A DNA stretch of 64,000 bases from Chionis minor. Its lineage: Eukaryota; Chordata; Aves; Charadriiformes; Chionididae. The position numbers were made by a program, and so were the translations under genes. Positions 49,700-63,297 of this stretch are shown one piece after another. Every line of letters begins with the position of its first letter. Position 1 is the first letter of the stretch. Location of the stretch: contig VZSF01000114.1 in the NCBI GenBank assembly GCA_013398295.1, forward strand, positions 179,522 through 243,521, given 5' to 3'. The notes under the pieces were generated by a model, which was not told the DNA's origin, did no database searches, and saw only the letters and a list, made by a program, of their open reading frames with translations.

Positions 49700-52600
49700 C
49701 ATTTCCATGAGTCTGTCTTTTGGGCCATGATGCTTCACAAGTTACTGTAATCCAAGTAGCTCAGAGCCCTTGAAGCACCATCGCCGAGTCTTAAATGTTC
49801 ATAAATTAATCGGTGAATATGAGGACTGGGTGAAGGATGGAATTAAATGTATGCTTGTACGATATGTTAACTTTCTACAAAGAATGGGGAAGAAAATGCA
49901 ATGTAAATCGTATTCAAAATGCTTTTAAACATCTTTGTTATTACTTGGTTAGGTATTCTGGCTGAGTGTATTCCGCAGGCTTTTAGAGAAAAACAAACAG
50001 ACCTTGGCAATGCGAATACCAGTCTGTGTGGGCATTATAAAACAGGCCAACTCTTTTTTTAATACAGTCATAAGGCATGTGGTTGCCTCAGGCAGAAAAA
50101 CAGTGTCTCCCGACATGTTTAGTGCATGTTTTTGTGATTGTTTTAGGCTGGTAGAGGTGGATGTTGATTTAGCAAAGGCAGCAGAGTTCTTGCGTGGGGT
50201 TTGGGGTGGGTGGGTGTTTTTGGTTTTTACTTGAAATTCAGCAACATAGTTCAAACAGGCTTGGGAGGATCAAAGTAGTGTTTTTGTCAATAGTGGAACG
50301 GAAAATTGGGAAATATCGGTCATAGCAGTAAGTGAGTACACCACTTTGCAATACAAGCATACATTTGTTTTTTTCCCTTAAAGATAGTCCTTCACTTTCT
50401 GCATTCTCCTACCCTAGAGAAAGTTACTCCAATTGAGTTAGGAATACAGATTTAGATGCCTGTATTTTTTTTCAGTAATATTTGGCATATGCCACATTGG
50501 TGTTGAAGGACATGATTTCTTGATAATTCAGTTGTTTCCCCCCCCTAGATTCCACCAAGATGTACTTTCCTTATTCTCTTTTTTGATGTTGTTTTTAGCC
50601 ATTCTGTTTCTTTCTGCTGCCTGTGAGAGCAAAATTAAACTTCACACGTCCAGTCTGTTTCATTAGCTAATCCTCATTTAAACACAACAGCTCTTAATCT
50701 CTATTTGTTTACATATATGTGTGCATGCGTGTTTAAAAAAATCGTTAGTTAAGTATCACTTGGCTTAAATGCTTTTTACTTGATCACATCTTCATACTGC
50801 GTATTTACACCACTGCTTAAAAACGTCCCAAACGATACACATCAAAACAGAATGCTTTTATCTATCGGGAAATGACTGCCTTGGTGCACCTGCATGAACA
50901 CATGATGAGGAGACGATTCTAAACCGTGAGCAAGATAGCCCTAAATGAAATCCTTTCCTTATGTCTTCTGGTTTTTTTTACAAGTACAGGAAATTAAAAA
51001 AAAAAAAGTTTCATGCTGGTAAGAGTGCAAGAGATTGTAAACATTCAACTCACTTGGCACAGACTTTCCTAATGAGGAACTGGAGAGCAGCTGACCACTG
51101 TTCATATATCTGTACATATGTATGTACACCTACGCAGCTGCACGGAACCAATTTGTGTTCTCTTTTGCCAGACTTTGCCTTGTGGCTATTACAACATAAG
51201 CTAAAACCGGTGTGTTTGCCACCCAAATTTCACGTCGACAGTTGGGTCATCCTTCCACTCAAAGCCTTTCGGCTTGGCAACTGGAGTCCGTGCAGCTGGA
51301 GGAAATGGTGTTCTCGTCTCAGCATCCTCAGCCATAGTGGCCATTAGCAGACACGCTGGGGCCAGGACGCAGCGCGCTCTCTAAAAAACACCATCCTGAA
51401 TCTCTGCAGCGTGCGGAAATTGTAGAACTGGAGGTCATCGGGTTGCCCTACACAGCCCTCAATGCTGGGATGACACTTCTTGTAGGTAGTGTCTTACTCG
51501 CCCGATTAAGACAGCGTAGCCTCTCCTTTTGCTAGGAAGAGCATCACCAACCTGGAATAATCCTGTTAGCCCAGGTAAATACGCACGGCCTTGCAGCCAT
51601 GGATAAAATCACAGTATTTTGCCACAAGTGCTCATTGCAAAAATCTGGGTTAGACTCAGTGCTCTGACTGTGGAAGGCCCCAGACGCAGACTTACTAGCA
51701 GAGGTTGTAACTGGAACGTTTTGCAGGGTTCTTCATTGCATCTGTTGCCTTCGAAGAGCGCTATAACTGCAGTGCAAGAAAGGGCAAGATCGAGATGGAG
51801 GGAATCCTGTTTTAGACCTAGAGAAAAGAATGCCCTGGGAGCTGGAGGGGCTTGCTACTGCTCTGTTTATTAGACCTGGCAGAACAATCTCCGTGTGAGC
51901 ACGTTGGCTTCAGCACAGAGGTGAGCCCCTGCCGCATGCGTTTCTTTTTTCCCTTTTCTTGTTTTGTAACGGTTATTTCTGTACCTTCCTGTGACTTCCA
52001 AGCTCCCTGTAAAGCCAGTTTTATAATCATCTGCTATTGACAAAGAGCATTTTGGCTCTTCAGGCGCGCTGGGGAGGCCTGCAGAACTTCCCACTGCACC
52101 TCAAAGCAGGGTCAGCTATTGCACCTGGATGGCCTGGCAGATGGCTGGGTCAACCCCACCGCAGGGTGGTTTTGACAGGTACAAAAGCTTCTTGTTTACA
52201 AGGAAAACCTTTGATAACAGTATCTTAACTACAAAGCAGAAAATGTTTTGGCAGAAAAAAAGATGTTTCTATTTGTGTAGCGACCCACTGTTCTCCTAAG
52301 TCTGGACCATTAGCCGATTCTGCTATTTTTGGACTGTGTGTGGTTCTTCATGTGACTGGAGCTGGCAGTTTTCTCAAGGTCTCTCTGGAAGCAACGTTGG
52401 TATATTGATGCAATTGTGGTGTTTTCTCCCATTTCGTGGCAGTGAAGTTCACTACCAGCCATCTCTAGTTAAAGACCAAAGTCTGATCTTGAGTTTCATC
52501 TTGCCTTGAAGGTCATGCTCTCACCGCCATGATTTCAAGCTGGTGTAGCTGCTGCATTGGTGGAAAGGTGGAGAAATCAAAGGTGGGCTCAGGCAGTCTC

Positions 52601-55600
52601 ACAGCTGATTACCAGTCTGCTTCCTCTAAAAATACCTTTCTGCATGGGAAATAGAGCTAAAACACCTGCACCAGACTAAGCTGACCCGCTTTATTGACTC
52701 CTCCTGGCCTTTTTTTTTTTTTTTGGGGTGCCTTTAAAGGTCTAAATCTACCAACTAACACGCAAAGCCAGGCGTGTCAGTCGTGTGGGCCCCGTCCAGC
52801 GGTGGCAGGTAAGCTGGATGCAGTGCTCCATCGCCAGGCCCGTTACTGAGGCATGACCTTGTTACTGGTGAGCTTTGCTGGATCTTCTGGAGAGAGGAAG
52901 ACAGACCCTGGATGACTTGGGACTGTGTCCCTGGGAACAGCCACGCAGCAGCCTCAGCTGTGCTTGGACTCACCATCCCAGAGTCTTTGTGCCCGCCATG
53001 AAAACAGCAGTGGGGGTGATGGGAGGGCTTATTCAGGCAACTTCTCTTTTTTTATAGCGTGACTACAAACCTGCACAAGACTCAAGAACTTACTTTGATA
53101 GAGACTAAAGCTAAAGGATATGCTTTACGTGTAGTCAGTGTCTCCAGATTTTGTCTGGCAATACAAACCAGTAAGTAACAAGGTGGGTCACTTGCTACGC
53201 TCTTTTTGGCAGAGAGGGAGGATTCTGTGTCGGGAAGGCTGTTGCTGCAGCCCTTTACCACTTGGGATCAGCAGTCCTCCTGCCCAAGGAGGGTGGCTTG
53301 CAGCCCAGGAGAGCTCTGTGCCAGCAGGAGGGCTGTCTGCGAGCGTTTCAAGGTAGCAGTGAGATCAGCAACTGCATGCCTGGATAAAAGAACAGGCTGA
53401 AGAGGAGAAAACTCATTTCTTCCTCCTTTGGCCGTTACGGTGTGAAGGCTAGAGGACCATACCACCGAAATCTTTCAAAATATAGTGTTCTGTGTCCCGC
53501 TGCGTCCCCAGCACTGAATCTTGACCTGAATTACCTTCACTCAACTCCAGGGTGCAGCACCCGTGCCTTTGAAGAAGCAATCTGTTTCTTTGGACTGAAA
53601 ATGAGCCACATCCAGCACTTGGCCCGGAACACGGAGGTTCCCGGTGAGCCAGCTGTGCCCCGGCTCCACGGGCATCTGGCTGGAGAGGCAGAAGGGGAAC
53701 GAAGGACAACCCGAGCAGCGGTGTGCAGTGATGCTCCCTCCCTGCCCACTCACAGCTTTACCCCAAGGGTGTAGAACAGATCTCTCATTTTCCCAGCCGT
53801 GGGGGGACGCTGAAGCGTGAAGCCAGGAGAGTCGTCGTGGCGGTACGTGCCTACCGGCCCAAGGTCATAGGCAGGCAGCTGTGGAGGCAGACCTCAGCAT
53901 GACAGTTCGGGCCCATTTGCTTTCTTTTTTTGTTGTTAAAAATGTATTAACCCACAGTGAGAGAAAAGGGATTATTCCCTTCCCCCCCCCGCCATGCCCT
54001 GCCCTAGATTAAATTCACGAATGTCCTCTCTGTAAATTTAGCAAGCTTCAGACTCACTTCCTTTTGTAAGGAGACCTGAAAGAGCCATTTCCTGATTCGT
54101 ACAGCACTGTTGTATGCGCCCACGAAGTGCTCATTCATGCTGTGAATCATAAAGGTAACCTCCGTTCAAAGCACGCACGGCTCCGATACTTTGGCGTTGT
54201 AGAAAAAAAAAAAGAAGAGTTTTGTTATTCAGCACAGCACACTGAAGTCATCTTCGTATTTACTGGGGAGCCGCGCCAGCGGGTTTTTTGAGTTTCTGTC
54301 TTAAAAAGCATCGTTTACAAACTGCCTGAACTAAAACGGGTTGATAAAAGCACCAAAGCCAGCCTAAAGGAATATGTTTACTATCGTGTGCCAGGCTTGA
54401 CACGTTTTCCATATCCTGCCAGAGCTGAGGAATGGCATTAGGAGCTGTGGAGTGAGTCAGCCTTGGCCCCCGGCGCGGTGGCTCGCAGGGTGCTTATGCA
54501 GCAGCCTCACCGGCAAGCCCGGGCAGGCTTGGGGCTCAGCACAACCCTTCCTACGCTGAACTCAATGAAGATGCTGGAGAAAACGCAGCTGCTACCAGCA
54601 GCAAAGGACTTATTTTCCTGTCTGTGGGTTGGGGGGGGGGATCAATGAGGCACGGTCTGTTGTGTTTATCTCTTCTGTGCTCGCCTCCAGGTTCATCTGA
54701 TAATAACAAAGATGAGCTGTTCCTGGCGGGTGGAAGAAGGAAACGTGCATCTGCTCGGCTGTCTCCCATCTCTGCCAAAAGAGCGAGCGAGCCAATTAAT
54801 ACATAATATTGGAGTCCTCTGCCATTTAGCGGCTTTTGCGCAGCATCCAACTGTACAAGGACGTGTCCCTGGGGCCGGACAACCTTTGGCTGTACTTTTG
54901 CCTTGATGGAGTAAGATCAGTACGATCTATCCTTGTACAAGAGGGCAAAATACACAGATGCTAAAATCAGCAACTGTGTTTTCACCAAGAAGAAAACAGT
55001 AAAGGGGAAGAAGTCTTAGCTCGTGGAAAAAGCAAGTAACTCAGCATAAATGTGAGCACATCCTCTTTTACTACCATGGCCCTTCTCAAATGCTTTCAAA
55101 AGCCAAATATTTACTGGTTACTTTTTAGCATTATTGTTTTTACATTCTTGTCCTATTTGTTGATGATGTTAGCCTGCTAAGGAGACTCTCTTGTTTGAGG
55201 AATGTTAGAGGAGCGGTGGCGTAAAAACATCCTCAGCCCTGGGCTAGCGGGTGACTCACACCCAGAAGTAACAGAACTATGGGAGCAAAAGACCCAAGTG
55301 ATTTTAAGTTCCCGGTGGGTAAGCTAAGGCGTAACATAGACGTGCAAAACTTGTTACAGACCTCCAGCCACAAGGCCCCGAGCTAAGAACATTCTGTGCT
55401 CGAAGCCTGATTTTTGTCCTGGCAGGCTACAGGGTTAACTACCATGAATAAACTTGTAGCCATCATTTGTAAGTAAACTGCCGTAAACAAAATCATAACC
55501 GTTTAAGGAGGTGCGAGGTGGTAGTTTTACTTGGTAATCCTGCGGGATTTCCCATAGGTTTGCATTTTCTTAGTGGAGTGAAAGGCAGGAGGGGAACATT

Positions 55601-58600
55601 TTTCTTTGCGCATGAGTTCTCCTCTCTTCCCCCACGGCTGTGAATCACCTGGCTCACCTGCCAGCCCCAGAGGGATGCTCCTCGAGCACAGGAGAGCTGA
55701 GCACCGTCCTTCCCAACTGGAAAAGAGGGACCCTTTCTGCCCGCATCTGTGGGCAACTCAACCCTGGAGTCCCTAGACAGAATATCCTGTAACATTTCCA
55801 TACTTGATCGTTAACTTAATTCTCTGCACCAAGTCGTTTTCTCTCGCCTTTCTCCTCTCGCTGCCTTTGTGACCTCTCTCTCTGGTGGACTTTCCCAGCT
55901 CTGCCTGCAGAGCCTCCCTAGCCCGGGGGCCCTGCCTCAGGAATTTTCTTGAGGAATTCTGACACCTCATCGCCCCTGCTTTCAAGGTTTCTCGTTTATG
56001 GATTCCTTTAGCTCCTCATGTATGGTTACCGCTAGCAGCTTTTATTACTGATTTTGAGACAGTGTTTACTTAAAACCTGGTCAATTATTATTTTGAGAGC
56101 TGGAGAGCAATAAGCTCACTCTTTTAAACGTCAAGGTTTTCAGCCAAGGTTAATTTTTACTGGTGACGGCTGTGCTGGCCCCGTGGCCTCGTTTAAGCCG
56201 GTACGGGGGCCCTCGGCTCTGCGCCAGCATGTCTGGAGGACTCCTGGTGCCCCCTGAGCCGTTATTTCTAAACACATGGTGCACGGGACCGTGGCGCGTC
56301 GCCCGCGTAAGCGCGTGCAGGTTGTCTCCCCATGCGGGCACAGCTGCAGCCTCTCCTCTCTTACGGGACACGCTGCCGATCCGGCCGGCTGTCCTTAAAA
56401 GCCTGGCAGCGGCAGCTTTGCAGTGCTTTTGGCACCCCGCAGCCAAAACTACCTGAAAGGGTGTTACAGCACGCCTTGCGTAAAAGGGATGTGTTTGATG
56501 ATTATGAGCATTTATTTAAGACGAGGCTGGTGTTGCATTTGTTTTTCTAACGCTCAGTTTCCTGCTGGTGTGAAGGCAGTTACGGGGGGACACCTGGCCC
56601 AACGGGAGGGATGGGACATAGTGGTACCCACAGGCAGCCAAGGTCCTCGGACCGGACCTTCCTTCCGTGCTGACTGCAGGGTCGAGGGCAGTGACAAACC
56701 AGGGAAAAAAGAAACCTCAGAGCAAGGCAGAGCAAAAGTGTGGGATCCGATCGGACAGGCCACAGTGAAAGCATTCAAAGAAACTATGATAGGTTTTTTG
56801 TACGCCTGCTCTCCATTATTGACTTTCTACCCCCACTGGTAAAGACTGCGTTTACACCTCTCCTTTCTCCCCTTTCCCACTCCCAGCTCAGCAGTGCAGT
56901 TGGAGACAGGCCACACTCCTCCCCAGCTTACAGTTAAAGGGTATTTTTGTGAGCGATTCCCATCCGTGTAAGAAGAAAACTTATTTCTCTGGGATGTGCA
57001 GGGCTGCCGGTGGGCAGGTGCCCAGCGACACAGCCCTGCCAGCCCCAATTTCAAGCCCCATAAGCCTTGTTACAAGCACTTTTTCCTGATGTACCCTTGT
57101 AGCTGCAAGGGGTCTTTACATTGTTTTGTGGTAAGGCATAGCAGAGGCTGAGTGCTAATTTGCATGCAGAGGAGAAACCCTGCCTGCTAATAAATCTAGG
57201 ACAGTTCTTCTCCCCTCCTTAGGTGGGATTTATTTTTTACTAGAAATAGCAATTCTTCAACAGTATGTTGATAACAAGCGTGAGAATTCGATCAAGTTTT
57301 AACCGTTGAAAAAGAATGCTCAAAGGCATATTTCATGCTGACTTTTCTTTTGATTGCTCTGTTAATGTATTCTGTAAACATGTTGACATTTAAACATTTT
57401 AACTTCAGGAGAAGGAAATTAATATGAGCTCTTTAAAAAATTCGTAGGGAACAGCTTACTTGTAGTAAGGTGTACAGAAGAGCTGCTTGCTTCTCCTGGG
57501 ATGGAGATTTAGCCATTGATTTATTCATCTGATCTATTTAATTTGTCCTAAAGAAAAAAAAAAAAAAAGGAAGAGATAAGCAAAATTGTGCTTACAACAA
57601 AGAAGAAACTATCTGAGCCTCTCCAAGCGTGCCTGTGCAATTACAGTGCCCTAATTCTCTTTATAGATTAACAAGCTTGAGGCATCAATTATCTTACTGG
57701 GGGGGAAAAAAAAAAAGTAGACACCCTGAAGTAATACATCATATGATAATCCCAGTCCGATGGTGGGTTTGGATTAATAAATTATTAAACACTGTGCTGA
57801 AAAGTGCGCCAAATGTTTTTGCTGGTGCATGCTTGAAGGTTAAGCTGCGTCTCATAACTTTTTAGCAGCCACAGCAGAGACAAGGATTTCCTGCTGAGCC
57901 CCGAGCTGCCTGGGCACGGTTCATGTTCAGATGAGTCAGTGACATGAAGGGTTGTGGAAGAGCAGGAAAGGATAGATAAAAACGTGTCGCGGAGCCTCTG
58001 ACTAAAAAGCAGCTGGCGGGTTTTGGATGCCCGACCGGTATTTTTAGGGCTCGCTTTGCTGGTATCGCAGGCGGCACGGGTGCAAACCCACAGCCTCTCG
58101 CGAGGTGACGTTCCCAGGAAGGTGGTCCTGAGGTGGTGCTGACACCCTGAGCTCTGCACGTCAGGGCAACACGGGGCTCACCACGGGGCTCCCTGCCCTT
58201 TTTCCAAAACGAAAGACAAGAAAAAAAAGCCCAAGTAGCACCCAGCCACCCCCTGCCCTCCAGGAAATGAAGCACCAGAGATGTGGCTCGGCCGTTAGTC
58301 ACCCCTCTGCGTGGCTCAGGGTGATGTGGGCTCTCTCCCCCCACACCAAAAAGCCCCATAACACCTCCAGGGAGGCAGCCGGCACATACTGGCCAGGGCT
58401 GGGGCCCTGTGGGGCTGCTGGTCCTCGCCGCGGGGGCCAGCTTCTCGCCCCGCTGGGACGTAGCCGGGGATGCATCGGGGCTGCCGGGTGGAGCGTGTCT
58501 TTCTCGGCTAGGCAAAGGACACACAAAACCTGGCATCTGGGTTGCAGTGGGCAGCAATCCCCAAACCAGAGGCTATAGTGCGCACCTGCTACTCGTGGTT

Positions 58601-61600
58601 GTGAAAGCCTCTTATTTAATGCTTTAATAGCGCTGTTGCTTGTCTCAAAAATAAAGTACTTACTTAGAGTAAATTTGTTTATACATAAACACAGCCTTTA
58701 GTGTCTTCAACACACTTTCTGTAGGCTTTCTTGTGGTATGGCCGTTAGAAGTTCACTGTTACTCCTTTAGTGGAAATAACATGAAAATGCATCATGACCA
58801 GGTGCAACTTATGCACTATTTAGGTGCGTTATCACTCAGGTACTGTATTTTCTGGGAATTAAGTAAAATTCCACTATATTTCTGCGGGAAGAGTCTTTTA
58901 ACTATAGCTATAACGGAGCAAAAGAAGAGGAACTCACGTACATGCTCTCACTCACATTATACAAGTCACACGTAACTATGAGGCTCTGTGATTTAATAAA
59001 CGATGCTGAAGAAAAGAGGATTTAGTTAACGGTGGAAGCTCTGCCGGCTGTCCATGGGGGGTTGTTGCCATGCGTCGCAGTGATGGACCATCCAGGAGCG
59101 GCCCTGAACATCCTTCTGTCCACACTCGCCCAGGGATGCCCCGGTGCTTTCCCAAAAGCTGGGTGTGCAGGTCCCGGCTGCAGGCGGCAGCCTGGCCAAG
59201 GCGGCAGCCGAGTTTGCAGGGTTTTGGTTAAAGAGGCTCCCTGGAAAAAATAAATATTTATATTCTGTGCCAGCTGTGCTGCAGAAAGCTGTTTTTCGGG
59301 AACGCTGTCTGTTTCACTGCAGGGTGCTGTATTTCTTCGCTTATAAAACCTGGTGTATGTTTTACCCGGCGTGCCAGGCAGCAGCCGGTGAGACAGGTAC
59401 CCAAGTGCGTGCCCATGGCGCCAAAACACGGCCTTGGTGTGTCATGCTTATGTCTGAAAGCCTCCTCAGGCGAGACACTTCCTTGTCTGAAGGAAGAGAA
59501 GTGTGAGCTTCCCCTGCTCCGTGGTGTACAATGGCTGCCGAGGGGGGGATGCAGCTGCCTCTTGGAGCTGCGTGAAGGAAGACCACCATGGCTGAGCTTA
59601 GACCAGGCCATGAAACAGAAGGACCGGCTGCGAGTGCCACCATCCCCACACCGCTGGGGCTGTGAAGGGCATGGGGCAGCCCACAGCACGCTCCGCTCCT
59701 GATTCCTAACCCTCTTGCTGCAAGCTGCGTGTGGCTTTCGCTGGGTTGATATTTGTTCTGCACTCTTTGCTCCTGCAAACAGAAGCACCCGAGGCTTTAT
59801 ATTTTAAATGACAGGACCATCAGTTCTTGGATCCCAAAGGCTCAACAACTTCTCTAAGAAAATGGGAGATAGTGTCACATCCTCCTCTGCAGCCCATGGA
59901 CCCTTCTCGCTTTTAGACCGCTATTTAGAGGACCTTTGGCTTTTGCAGTCCTGTGCTTGTTCCAGAAAATGCCCTAGCTGGGAAACCAGACGTGAGGGTG
60001 GTTAAGGGAAGCCCTAGCTGCCGGAATGGTGCTGGAGCAGCACATGGCTATGGGTGCGTAGAGGCAAACTGGGTCCTGCCCGGCAGTGGAGCAGGGATGG
60101 CTGAGTACCTTGAACTGCAGGGGTGAAAAGCGCCTTGGCTTTTAACAGCAGAAAAATAATAGCTGGCTGACGCCAAGCCCAAATGGCAAGTAAAGGAGCT
60201 CTGGGGTTCTGGCCATTGGGCAGGTTCCTCACACACACAAGGTTTCCCCTGAGCTTGACTCCCCGCAGGACTTCTGTAATCAAATCCCAGTCAAATCTTG
60301 GTGACGTCAAACACAGCATGGAAACACAGGACCATTTTATTACTTCCCTGTGCTGAGAAGGTAGTCAACTGACGCCTATAAATCCTGAGTATTTGCTTAT
60401 GAAAAGGGTTGTGGTTTTTTTCCTCTGTGATTCTTTAACCTTGTGCTCACTTCACTGTCACTTGGACCAGCGGTGGACTTTGTTTTATCATCCTTATTTA
60501 CAGTCTGGCAGCTTTCAGAGATACGTAGTTCCATGAAATGGGTGTGCTTCCTTGCCTGGCCAAGGAACAGTGTACACTGACTGCCGTTATCCCTTGAATT
60601 TTCAGCTAGTTTTTTTTTAATCTGGATTAATATAGTGTTATTTCTTTGATGCTAGTGCTTGTTGCTGCCTCTATCCACCAGTTCTGCCTGTAACCCTTCA
60701 GCAACAAATAATTTCTGCTCCACTAAATGCAATGAGTTATGGCTAATGAGATTGATGGGAGGTAAAAATAATCCAGAAAGTATCAATATATCCCAGGAAT
60801 TTCCCTCTGAGACTTCTGATTTTGCGGAATAAGAGTCTTCTGGTTTCTTCTGATTCCATTTACCTGCAAAGAATGAAGCCTAAATCATTTCCCTTGCTGC
60901 CACTGCCTCTGTGGGGCACGTGGCCCCCCGTGGCAGCCTACGTGGTCAGCCCCTGCAGCTGGCAACCCTTCGCCACTGCAGACATCTCCTCCTGACTCTT
61001 TTTTTTTTTTTCTTTACATTTTCTGCCCCAGTGGCAAAGCTACAGCTCTGTACAGAGGTTATTGCCTCTAGGAGTGGTGAAAGCAGATTTTGATCCTTCC
61101 CTCCACGTTGGCTCTGAAAAAAAATGGGGAAAAAAAAAAGACCCACGTGCCTGCAGCTGTAGCTAAGACATATTCAGGCTGTGTGGTTGGAAATGTTCTT
61201 GTACATCCACGTTAGCCCATAGTAGGAAGTTGGACAGCAAACCCCCCCCAAAATTCTACCAGAGGAACGGCTTGCAAAAGGCACAAGGCTATGGACCAGA
61301 ACTACTTTTGTTTCCTCCTGTGCAAGCTGTGCAGTGGTGTTTCTATGGGAGTGACTGAAACCGGTCAAATGTGAAAGTTCAGGGAGATCGTGAAGAGCCC
61401 AGACTGGAGTTTGTCTGTCATGAGAGCAATTAGAGGAAGACTGTTCAAAGGTACCTTTGCAGTGGTATCTGGGTGCCTGACTATAGTAACCAGCTTTGAA
61501 AAATCTCACCCTGCACTTTTACTGGCCTGTTTTGAAAACACCACTGAAATATCCAGGTTACTTGGAAACACCGATGGGCTTTCATGTGGAAAGCTACAGT

Positions 61601-62480
61601 CTCTTTCCTACTTTTTTTCCCCAGGTGGAGGAAGGTTTCTAGTAGGAATTTCAGGGGTTCATGCCCGTTCCCCACACAGTGGGCTCCTGGGAGGTGATTT
61701 GGAAGACCTGAAGCCAGCTCATCATGCTGGACAAGAAACTTTCAGGGAGGACGGACACCTGGCTTCCTGGTCTTCCCAAAGCATGGTCTTTTTAACCTGT
61801 TTAGGTGGAGAAGGGAAACAGAGCTCAGGAAAATGGAGGTGTCTTTTCCCTTTGTGTGATTGTGAGCAGCTCACACCTGCTGTGTGAATAATAGAAATAC
61901 GTAAACGTCCAAACGCAAATAAACAAAACTATTTAACTTAGAGGAGTTTCTGCAACTGGTGTTTGTTTTTCATCCTCATGAGCTCATTACCCCCTGGGGC
62001 TTTTTATCTCTTGCTTTGGCCTCCAGTAAATCTCTGAAATGAAACCGAAACTGGTTTGAAGATGGATTCTCCCCCCCGCCCCGCACCTATTTTGAGTAGA
62101 GGTGTGTACCTGTGCTTTATTCTGTTACCAACCACATCCACCTTTTCTGATTGCAAAAAAAGGCAGAGTGCGTAGGGTGAGGCCTGGGGAACCAGAGAAG
62201 TGCACCTGGCAGTGCTGCACTGGTTTCGGGCTCCGCTCCTACCCCAGAGCCCATGTCCACCACCTTCAGCCTTACAACCCCTCCTCGGCGAGCTCCCGAC
62301 GGGGACTGGCCTGAGCTTCTGATGGGCTCTAAAGCCTTCCATCAAGGTCGCACTTCCCAAAAAATCTGCTCAACAGCAAAAAAGATAGCAAGGTCTTGAG
62401 GCGGGGGGGGACACAAAGGACAGTCCTGAGAGGGAGTCTCACCTGGATGGAGAATTTATGGCCTGCTTTGAGTCTTCAGT
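49700..62480. other. Intergenic, no supported gene
   Basis: GC content rises from about 51 kb onward, which creates many overlapping open frames on both strands, such as 57862-58557 minus (231 codons) and 59258-59788 minus. They are rich in Pro, Arg, Ser and Gly without domains, and several overlap on opposite strands. No CR1, LTR or splice-bounded conserved exon was recognised. SAT1, expected on the minus strand from human order, was not found. Confidence 0.55.
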
Positions 62481-62483
62481 GAG

Positions 62484-63297
62484 GTTAGGCTGGATCGATG
62501 GGCCGAGGCTCATGGTATGAGGTTCAACAAGGCCAAGTGCCGGGTCCTGCTCTTGGGTCACACCAACCCCATGCAGCGCGACAGGCTTGGGGAGGAGTGG
62601 CTGGGAAGCTGCCTGGCAGAAAAGGACCTTGGGGTGTTGGTCGACAGTCGGCTGAACATGAGCCAGCAGTGTGCCCAGGTGGCCAAGGCCAGCAGCATCC
62701 TGGCCTGTATCAGGAATAGTGTGGCCAGCAGGAGCAGGGAAATGATCGTCCCCTTGTACAAGGCCCCACTGGTGAGGCCCCACCTCGAATACTGTGTTCA
62801 GTTTTGGGCCCCTCACTACAAGACAGACATTGAGGTGCTGGCGCGTGTCCAGAGAAGGGCAATGAAGCTGGTGAGGGGTCTAGAGAACACGTCTTATGAG
62901 GAGCAGCTGAGGGAACTGGGGTTGTTTAGCCTGGAGAAAAGGAGGCTGAGGGGAGACCTTACCGCTCTCTGCAACTACCTGAGAGGAGGTTGTAGTGAGG
63001 TGGGGGTCAGTCTCTTCTCCCAAGTAACAAGCGACAGGACAAGAGGAAACGGCCTCAAGTTTTGCCAGGGGAGGTTTAGACTGTATATTAGGAAAAATTT
63101 CTTCACAGAAAGGGTTATCAGACACTGGACCAGGCTGCCCAGGGAAGTGGTTGAATCGCCATCCCTGGAGGTATTTAAAACACCGGTAGACGTGGTGCCG
63201 AGGGACATGGTTTAGGTGTGGTTTTGGCAGTGTGAGGTTGATAGTTGGACTTGATGATCTTAAAGGTCTCTTCCACCCTAGACAATTCTATGATTGT
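62484..63297 (+). mobile_element. CR1 LINE 3' part with an intact 232-codon ORF2 remnant
   Basis: It starts about GGTTAGGCTGGATCGATGGG, with the ORF2 frame (62517-63215) uninterrupted: [79 protein letters not shown] and [18 protein letters not shown]. It ends with the usual GGACTTGATGATC and TTCTATGATTGTA terminus. The upstream RT catalytic part is missing, so it cannot move itself. The long intact frame marks it as the youngest CR1 in the window. Confidence 0.95.

Noticed and set aside
57862..58557. 231-codon minus-strand open frame
   Set aside because: GC-rich region; composition is Pro/Arg/Gly/Ser with no domain, and other long frames overlap it on both strands. No splice or homology support.
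59258..59788. 176-codon minus-strand open frame and overlapping frames at 59022-59778
   Set aside because: Several overlapping frames in a GC-rich stretch with no domain or conserved motif.
61390..61887. 165-codon plus-strand open frame
   Set aside because: No recognisable domain or splice-site context, and no similarity noticed; likely chance in GC-richer DNA.
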